Assembly (NCBI GenBank): GCA_004296865.1
Contig: SCVQ01000111.1
Coordinates: 1 to 10,980, forward strand
Length of the DNA: 10,980 nucleotides
Origin: Nitrospirota bacterium
GTDB lineage: Bacteria > Nitrospirota > Nitrospiria > Nitrospirales > Nitrospiraceae
Direction: 5' to 3'
Positions 6,616 to 10,980 of the stretch are shown here, piece after piece. The notes beneath the pieces are model-generated. The model did not search any database. It had not been told where the DNA came from and saw only the letters and a program-made list of their open reading frames with translations. Positions within the stretch are counted from its first letter, which is position 1. The number at the start of each line of letters is the position of its first letter. Position numbers and translations under genes: made by a program.

Positions 6616-7548
6616 TCAGTCTGCGCGACGGCCGGCTCGGATGCGCCCCAGCATGCGATAGAGCAACCGCGCGACGGCAAACTGGGGCGCGACAAACCCC
6701 TCGATCGGCGCCAGTTCGCTCACATCCATGCCAATGATCCCGGGGCCTTGGGCCAAGGCCGTCACCAGCGTCAGGGTGTCGTACCAGGTAAGCCCGCCCG
6801 GCTCCGGGGTTCCCAGGGCCGGCACTAATGACGCGTCGAGCCCATCGCAGTCGAAGGTCAAGTAGACCGGCCCGGTGCAAGCCTTGACCACTTCCGGAAC
6901 CCACCTTGCGGCTCGTCCTTCGTAGGGGCCTGAAGGATCCAGAATCTTCTCGGCAAAGAAGGTCGAGATGGTCTTGCTGCCGTTGATCCGGTCGATTTCT
7001 TCCGGCGAGATGGACCGGATGCCCACTTGCACCAGTGGAAGACCATCCTCTACGACCCGGGCCATGACGCTGGCATGACTGAAGGGGTTGCCTTGGTAGG
7101 CCTGGCGGAGATCGCCATGCGCATCCACCTGCACCACACAGAGATCCGGGCACTGTCTGGCATGGGCCCGGATCGCGCCGAGCGCCCCGGTATGTTCCCC
7201 CGTGAGTGTCAGGATGAACCGGCCCGGCTCCACATGAGGCCGGACGAAGGCTTCGATCGCCTCCACGGCGTCCCGGTCGACCTTTCCTTGCAAATCCAAC
7301 GCCGCCGCTGTGGCCACACCTCCCCATTCCCGGTAGGGCTCACAGCCGAGCGTTTCATCGTAGAGCTCCACCTGCCGGGACGCTTCGAGGATGGCCGCGG
7401 GGCCACGGTCGGACCCTGGCACATAGCTGGACGTGTGTTCGTAGGCTGCAGGCAACACGTAGACCCCGGCCTGATCCGGATGGCACCACGGCTCATCAAG
7501 GCCGAGAAAATTCTCATCCGGACCGAGCCAGCCAGCCGGGACCGCCAT
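6616..7548 (-). CDS. speB: Agmatinase (ureohydrolase family)
   Basis: A 310-residue enzyme of the arginase/agmatinase superfamily, predicted to split agmatine into putrescine and urea in the cytoplasm. The dinuclear manganese ligands are all present: H119 (TGEHTGALG), D142/H144/D146 (VVQVDAHGDLR) and D233/D235 (TFDCDGLD). The family loop GTPEPGGLTW (246-255) and the MDVSELAP stretch (274-281) are also intact. Other ureohydrolases (arginase, guanidinobutyrase, formiminoglutamase) share these motifs. The substrate is inferred from the neighbour: arginine decarboxylase lies immediately upstream, with two bases between its TGA and this ATG. An in-frame GTG at 7554 would overlap that stop as GTGA, and the ribosome site is weak for both starts, so translation is probably coupled to the decarboxylase. 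Together the two genes give the arginine-agmatine-putrescine route. Confidence 0.9.
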   Translation of the reverse strand: MAVPAGWLGPDENFLGLDEPWCHPDQAGVYVLPAAYEHTSSYVPGSDRGPAAILEASRQVELYDETLGCEPYREWGGVATAAALDLQGKVDRDAVEAIEAFVRPHVEPGRFILTLTGEHTGALGAIRAHARQCPDLCVVQVDAHGDLRQAYQGNPFSHASVMARVVEDGLPLVQVGIRSISPEEIDRINGSKTISTFFAEKILDPSGPYEGRAARWVPEVVKACTGPVYLTFDCDGLDASLVPALGTPEPGGLTWYDTLTLVTALAQGPGIIGMDVSELAPIEGFVAPQFAVARLLYRMLGRIRAGRRAD

Positions 7549-7550
7549 GG

Positions 7551-8126
7551 TCACTTGCGAGCGCGCGGCTTCTTCGGAAGGTTTTCGAGCGGGATGAAGA
7601 CGGCCAAGGCCACCACGGTCGTCCACCGGTTGGCTTTGCCAACGGCCGACTGTGTAATGTTGAGTGTCCGGACGATCTTCCCCCCCATTTTAAAAACCTG
7701 TTCACGTTCCTTCCAGGCCGAATTGGGGTCGAACTCGATGCCGAGCGTCGTTGCCAGCATCTGCGCCGCCAGGTCTTCCGTATACTCGCCCGTCTCTTCG
7801 TCTGTTTCACCGTGGGCGTGATGTTCCGAGAGGTAGCCGTAGGTCCGGCGGTCGGTTGGAATGGCCAGCCCGATGGACGCCGACACCAGCCGATTGCGTT
7901 CGTTGGTTTCCGACCGAGCCATCACGCAATAGGTGATCTCGCCGGGGTTGAGCAGCGCCTCGCCCCGTTTGCGGGGAATGATTTTACAGCCTGGAGGAAG
8001 GATGGACGACACCCCCACCAGATTGCAGTAGGCCACTCCCGCGCCTCGCAACGCCTGCTCGAACGATGCCAGCTTCTCTTTGTGGACCCCGACGCCCCTG
8101 GTGAGAAACATATGAGTTGGAACCAT
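7551..8126 (-). CDS. pdaD: Pyruvoyl-dependent arginine decarboxylase
   Basis: A 191-residue PvlArgDC-family protein that removes CO2 from arginine to give agmatine, using a pyruvoyl group made from its own serine instead of pyridoxal phosphate. The self-cleavage site is visible in [12 protein letters not shown]. The chain would break between S40 and S41, giving a small beta chain and a larger alpha chain with an N-terminal pyruvoyl. Other family regions are the N-terminal [20 protein letters not shown], the [19 protein letters not shown] stretch and the following [17 protein letters not shown]. Length is normal for the family. The ATG at 8126 is set by GGGAGG five bases upstream. The frame stays open for 41 codons further upstream, but that part is unlike the family and has no ribosome site. 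The enzyme is typical of archaea, chlamydiae and a limited set of bacteria. The coupled agmatinase downstream supports a role in polyamine synthesis. Confidence 0.93.
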   Translation of the reverse strand: MVPTHMFLTRGVGVHKEKLASFEQALRGAGVAYCNLVGVSSILPPGCKIIPRKRGEALLNPGEITYCVMARSETNERNRLVSASIGLAIPTDRRTYGYLSEHHAHGETDEETGEYTEDLAAQMLATTLGIEFDPNSAWKEREQVFKMGGKIVRTLNITQSAVGKANRWTTVVALAVFIPLENLPKKPRARK

Positions 8127-8239
8127 CGTGCCTCCCTTCTTCCTCCCTGAGCCGCATCGACTCCCCCAGGAGACAGTCTTTTGATCGAAAATGCCGTGGG
8201 GACTTCCGCCTACCGCAACCCCTTTTGCACAGGGTCGCA

Positions 8240-8268
8240 TTTGTACCAATTTACAGCCGTTTCCGCAA
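8240..8268 (-). promoter_or_regulatory. Candidate sigma-70 promoter for the arginine decarboxylase-agmatinase operon
   Basis: Read leftward, TTGCGG (8263-8268) and TACAAA (8240-8245) are 17 bases apart, and TGG just before the second box gives an extended -10 (TGnTACAAA). It lies in the 229-base gap between the aldehyde dehydrogenase and arginine decarboxylase genes, about 115 bases before the ATG. Matches are three of six and four of six, so support is mainly from position and spacing. The rest of the gap (8127-8355) holds a T7 run on the + strand, short GC hairpins and the decarboxylase ribosome site, with no gene I can support. Confidence 0.35.
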
Positions 8269-8355
8269 TATGGCGGAGCAAGTTTTTTTGAGGGCCGGCC
8301 ACGGCGGGTTGGACGCGTCTATCGGGTGAGCGGCGGGTCGAGAGGAGGTTGAGGG

Positions 8356-9795
8356 TCAGGAGGGGCTCGATTCTCTGAGATTCAACACCAGCAGCTTCGG
8401 CTCGGTCATCTCCTCGATCGCGTAGCGCACCCCTTCCCGACCGAGTCCGGAATCTTTAACCCCGCCGTAGGGCATGTGGTCGGCACGGAACGTCGGCACG
8501 TCGTTGGCCAGCACCGCTCCGACATCAAGATCGCGATACGCGTTGAAAATTCGATCCACATCGCGGGTGAAGACCCCGGCCTGGAGCCCGAAGTCGGAGT
8601 CGTTCAGGGCTTCGATCGCCGCCTCGAACCGCTTGTACCGGCTGACCGTCACGACCGGCCCGAACACTTCACGGCAGGACACCTTCATCGCGGGAGACAC
8701 ATCGGCCAGGACCGTGGCCTCGACCAACGCGCCGCGCCGCTTCCCCCCCGCCAACACCCGGGCTCCCTGCGTCACCGCCTCGTGGATCCATGCCTCGACG
8801 CGGCGGGCCGCCGCTTCATCGATCAAGGGACCGATCACGGTGGCCTCCTCCGTTGGGTCCCCGACCTTGACCGTCGCAACACGCCCCAGCAACGCCGCCA
8901 CGAAACGATCGTACACGGCCTCGTGCACATGGATGCGCTGGACCGAAATGCAGGTCTGGCCTGCATAGGCAAAGCCGCCGGTCACGCAACGCTGCGCGGC
9001 CTGTTCCACATCCGCGTCCGGCTCCACGATGACGCCAGCGTTGCCGCCCAGCTCCAGCAGCACCCGCTTCTTCCCACACTTGGCTTTGAGCATCCACCCG
9101 ACCGCCGCACTGCCGGTAAAACTCAAGAACTTCAGGCGCGGATCGACGACCAGCCGCTCGGCAACGGTATTGTCGCAGGGAACGACGCTGAGCGCGCCAG
9201 GTGGTAACCCCGCCTCCAGAACGACTTCGCCCAACAGCAGGCTTGTCAACGGCGTCTGGGGGGCCGGCTTCAGCACGATGGGGTTGCCGCAGGCCAAGCT
9301 TGGGGCAACCTTGTGCGCGACCAGATTGAGCGGAAAATTGAAGGGCGTGATCCCGAGCACCGGCCCGACCGGAAACCGGCGCACGATGCCCAGGTAGGAC
9401 TCCGTTCCCGGCGTGAGGTCCAGAGGGACCACTTCCCCCGGGAGGCGCTTGGCTTCCTCGGCAGCGAGAGTGAAGGTCTGAATAGCCCGGCTGGTTTCGC
9501 GACGCGCGTCCGAGATCGGCTTCCCGGCTTCGGCCGTGATGGTCCGTGCCAGTTCCTCGCGTCGTGCGGTCAACGTGCCGGCTATTTTCTCGAGAGCCGC
9601 GGCCCGGACATGGGCGGGCAAGCGACGCATGCCGTGGAACGCTGCGACTGCCGCCGAGACCGCTTCCTCCGCTTCCGCCGCCCCGGCCTGGAAGACCTCC
9701 GCCACCGTGCTTCCGTCGAAGGGGTTTCGGACCGGCGCCGCCGTCGCCGTACGGCGCCACTGGTGACCGATCAAAAAGGGGCGCGCAGATCCCAC
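8356..9795 (-). CDS. NAD(P)-dependent aldehyde dehydrogenase
   Basis: A 479-residue aldehyde dehydrogenase of normal length, oxidising an aldehyde to its carboxylic acid in the cytoplasm. Key residues are all in place: N153 in TPFNFPLN, K176 in VLKPAPQTP, the FTGSAAVG cofactor loop (227-234), the general-base E248 in LLELGGNAG and the nucleophile C282 in GQTCISVQR. The late EVFGPVV motif and MPYGGVKDSGLGREG are also clear. GGNAGVIV after the catalytic glutamate, with an LKFLSFTGS context, resembles the lactaldehyde/glyceraldehyde-3-phosphate (non-phosphorylating) type of branches, but the substrate cannot be fixed by eye. Start: GTG at 9795 has GAGGAG seven bases upstream. It begins 27 bases after the stop of the small CxxC protein, so the two are probably cotranscribed. 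The polyamine genes follow after 229 bases. A role in oxidising aminoaldehydes from putrescine is possible but not shown. Confidence 0.92.
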   Translation of the reverse strand: MGSARPFLIGHQWRRTATAAPVRNPFDGSTVAEVFQAGAAEAEEAVSAAVAAFHGMRRLPAHVRAAALEKIAGTLTARREELARTITAEAGKPISDARRETSRAIQTFTLAAEEAKRLPGEVVPLDLTPGTESYLGIVRRFPVGPVLGITPFNFPLNLVAHKVAPSLACGNPIVLKPAPQTPLTSLLLGEVVLEAGLPPGALSVVPCDNTVAERLVVDPRLKFLSFTGSAAVGWMLKAKCGKKRVLLELGGNAGVIVEPDADVEQAAQRCVTGGFAYAGQTCISVQRIHVHEAVYDRFVAALLGRVATVKVGDPTEEATVIGPLIDEAAARRVEAWIHEAVTQGARVLAGGKRRGALVEATVLADVSPAMKVSCREVFGPVVTVSRYKRFEAAIEALNDSDFGLQAGVFTRDVDRIFNAYRDLDVGAVLANDVPTFRADHMPYGGVKDSGLGREGVRYAIEEMTEPKLLVLNLRESSPS

Positions 9796-9822
9796 AGCAG
9801 GCTCCTCGATTCCCGCAGCGCC

Positions 9823-10092
9823 TTACTCGGCCTGTTCCACGGTCATGTCGGCTTGACGCGGCGGAGAGACCTCGGCATGGGCCTTCCGTGCTTTGGCGAT
9901 CAATTCCTCGGTCCCCCAGTCGCAAATGGCTTCCAGCGTGAAGGCTTCGTAGGTTGACACGCCGTGACAGGTCGGACAATCCGGTATGGGAACCTTGCGG
10001 CGATAGGCCTCGCTCAGGCAGGACATACAGACCAACAGATCCGGTTCTCCCTCTTTCCACTCGACCGGCCAAAATGTTTGTTCCTGTGCCAT
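9823..10092 (-). CDS. Small double-CxxC (zinc-ribbon-like) protein of unknown function
   Basis: An 89-residue soluble protein that I do not recognise as a named family. It has CMSC at residues 22-25 and CPTCH at 39-43, spaced like the two knuckles of a small zinc ribbon. They are followed by a short acidic/helical region (TYEAFTLEAICDWGTEELIAKARKAHAEV) and a polar tail. There is no signal peptide or membrane segment, so it is likely cytoplasmic and either metal-binding or redox-active. Start: ATG at 10092 has AAAGGA just four bases upstream. A TTG at 10131 would add 13 residues containing a third pair, CPSC, but has no ribosome site of its own. Neighbours are a thiol-disulfide protein gene upstream (64-base gap) and aldehyde dehydrogenase downstream (27-base gap). 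The cysteine-rich neighbourhood is suggestive only. Confidence 0.7.
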   Translation of the reverse strand: MAQEQTFWPVEWKEGEPDLLVCMSCLSEAYRRKVPIPDCPTCHGVSTYEAFTLEAICDWGTEELIAKARKAHAEVSPPRQADMTVEQAE

Positions 10093-10156
10093 AATTCCTT
10101 TCTCTAGTGACTTACACGACGGACATGACAAAGAATAGGCTCACGGGGCTGGGAAT

Positions 10157-10837
10157 TCAACCCTTCTTGCCGGACGCGGCTGCCGCGAGCAGGCGATCGA
10201 TCTGTTCTTCGAAGACTTCGAACGGAAAGGCGCCGGGGATAATGATGGGCGGCTCTTTCCCAGGCTGGTCGGTCCGGAAGAGCACGAACCCCGGCGTGCC
10301 TCGAAACCCCAAGAGCGTCCCCTCCGCACGATCCCGGAAGATGTCGTCCGTATGGCGCTCCTCGCGCATGCATTTGTCGAACGCCGACAGATCCAGACCG
10401 ATGGCCTTGGCGTGACGCCGGAGGTCGGCCGACCCGAGCTGCCGGTCACCCCACAACTCATCATGCATGGCCCAGTACCGATGTTGCTCGCCGGCACAGC
10501 GTGTCGCAAGCGCGCCATCGAGGCCGGGGCCCTGAAACGCCCTGGGGAAGTCCCGATAGGAAAACCGGACCTTGCCCGTATCGACATACTTGGCCTGGAT
10601 GCGCGGCCACGTCTCCTTGAACCACTTCTGGCAGAACCCGCAGGTAAAGTCGGAGTATTCAATGAGCGTGACCGGCGCCTTCGCATGGCCCCGTAACCGC
10701 CGCCCATCCTCCCGGGCCAGAAAATCCAGCCCCTCCCCGCCGACGATCTGGGGCCGAACGCCCTGCGCAAACCCCGCCGCGCACAGCACGAGACCGACCA
10801 GCGCAGACTGCCGGAGAAAGCCTGTTATCCCGCACAT
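10157..10837 (-). CDS. Exported DsbA-family thioredoxin-like protein
   Basis: A 226-residue protein with a signal peptide (residues 1 to about 25, hydrophobic core GFLRQSALVGLVLCAAGFAQG in part) and a thioredoxin-fold domain with a helical insert. The redox motif is CGFC at 66-69, in the family context IEYSDFTCGFCQKW. The cis-proline loop is at 181-182 (FRGTPGFVLF). The last part (PIIIPGAFPFEVFEEQIDRLL) is the usual C-terminal strand and helix of the COG1651/thioredoxin_4 group. Such proteins act in the periplasm as oxidases or isomerases of disulfide bonds, sometimes as partners of DsbB or VKOR-like proteins; no such partner is in view. Start: ATG 10837 gives a clean signal peptide. GTG 10843 and ATG 10876 (overlapping the upstream gene's stop) are in-frame alternatives. 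LVLC is not a proper lipobox, so I do not call it a lipoprotein. Confidence 0.87.
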   Translation of the reverse strand: MCGITGFLRQSALVGLVLCAAGFAQGVRPQIVGGEGLDFLAREDGRRLRGHAKAPVTLIEYSDFTCGFCQKWFKETWPRIQAKYVDTGKVRFSYRDFPRAFQGPGLDGALATRCAGEQHRYWAMHDELWGDRQLGSADLRRHAKAIGLDLSAFDKCMREERHTDDIFRDRAEGTLLGFRGTPGFVLFRTDQPGKEPPIIIPGAFPFEVFEEQIDRLLAAAASGKKG

Positions 10838-10865
10838 GCTCACCCGGTCGCCTTGCCTTTCGCCG

Positions 10866-10980
10866 CTACTGCTCATCTCGCGGAATCTCGCGCAGCCGCT
10901 TAGTCGTCTGCCGCCGTTTTTTCTCAGCCAATCGCCGCGCGATCCCACCCTTCGACACCCGCGTCGGCACCCGGCGAGCC
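10866..10980 (-). CDS. arfB: C-terminal end of an ArfB-like peptidyl-tRNA hydrolase (partial)
   Basis: The final 37 codons of a leftward gene that enters the window from the right and ends in TAG at 10866-10868. The tail is very basic, with the pattern RVPTRVSKGG, then ARRLAEKKRRQ, then KRLR. This is the C-terminal tail typical of ArfB (YaeJ), a ribosome-rescue factor that inserts this tail into the mRNA channel of stalled ribosomes while its GGQ domain frees the nascent chain. The GGQ domain lies beyond the window, so the call rests on the tail alone. RF-2-like homologues and other basic-tailed ribosomal proteins are alternatives. The stop is 28 bases before the DsbA-like start, so it may lead the same transcript. 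Confidence 0.6.
   Translation of the reverse strand, partial: ARRVPTRVSKGGIARRLAEKKRRQTTKRLREIPRDEQ

Noticed and set aside
5695..6828. 377-codon + strand open frame
   Set aside because: It runs antisense through the RluF-like and agmatinase genes, whose products carry full catalytic motifs. Its translation is rich in Arg, Pro and His and resembles no family; only the internal start at 6589 was kept as a low-interest note.
8127..8249. 41-codon N-terminal extension of the arginine decarboxylase
   Set aside because: The frame is open, but it lacks a ribosome site, does not resemble the family and overlaps the candidate promoter. GGGAGG fits the ATG at 8126.
8262..8289. Hairpin TCCGC/GCGGA followed after five bases by seven T on the + strand
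   Set aside because: It looks like a terminator for rightward transcription, but no rightward gene precedes it. For the leftward genes the run is A-rich and upstream of the hairpin, so it cannot terminate them; the five-base spacer also weakens it.
8816..10072. 418-codon - strand open frame overlapping aldehyde dehydrogenase
   Set aside because: It is a shifted-frame shadow of the aldehyde dehydrogenase and CxxC genes, low in complexity (Gly/Arg/Ser) and without motifs.
1..10980. Searched by eye for CRISPR arrays, tRNA genes, insertion sequences and tandem repeats
   Set aside because: No regularly spaced repeats, cloverleaf-like segments, transposase motifs or terminal inverted repeats were seen.

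Overview
The window is GC-rich bacterial chromosome, densely coded, with short intergenic gaps and several start/stop overlaps. The mixture points to a Gram-negative (diderm) bacterium: a TolC-like outer-membrane protein, a periplasmic adaptor, a periplasmic DsbA-like thioredoxin and a lipoprotein, together with a pyruvoyl-dependent arginine decarboxylase. My best guess is the Nitrospira lineage (Nitrospirota). That rests on overall resemblance, not on a marker gene in the window. I see no rRNA, tRNA, CRISPR array, insertion sequence or phage gene.

Left part (1-4271, + strand): a tripartite export cassette. It contains the 3' part of an HlyD-family periplasmic adaptor, a TolC/OEP-family outer-membrane channel and an ABC exporter half-molecule (membrane domain plus nucleotide-binding domain), closed by a good intrinsic terminator. 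The surprise is the ABC protein. Its fold and most of its length are intact, but almost every catalytic motif of the ATPase domain is altered (Walker A glycines, Q-loop, signature, catalytic glutamate, H-loop). This looks like a type I secretion-like machine with a pseudo-ATPase subunit, perhaps partnered with a normal ATPase encoded upstream of the window.

Middle (4272-5233): a + strand membrane protein shaped like a four-helix-bundle chemoreceptor sensor domain between two membrane helices, but with no HAMP or signalling output. A short convergent gap follows.

Right part (5234-10980, all - strand, read from right to left): the 3' end of an ArfB-like ribosome-rescue hydrolase, an exported DsbA-like thioredoxin, a small double-CxxC protein and an NAD(P)-dependent aldehyde dehydrogenase. 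After a 229-base gap with a candidate promoter come pyruvoyl-dependent arginine decarboxylase and agmatinase, which together would make putrescine from arginine. They are followed by an RluF-like 23S rRNA pseudouridine synthase and a LEA14/WHy-type lipoprotein. Arginine decarboxylase/agmatinase and RluF/LEA14 are tightly coupled pairs (adjacent or overlapping start and stop codons).

The many long open frames antisense to these genes are a by-product of high GC and were left out. The most interesting item is the degenerate ABC exporter within its otherwise complete export cassette.
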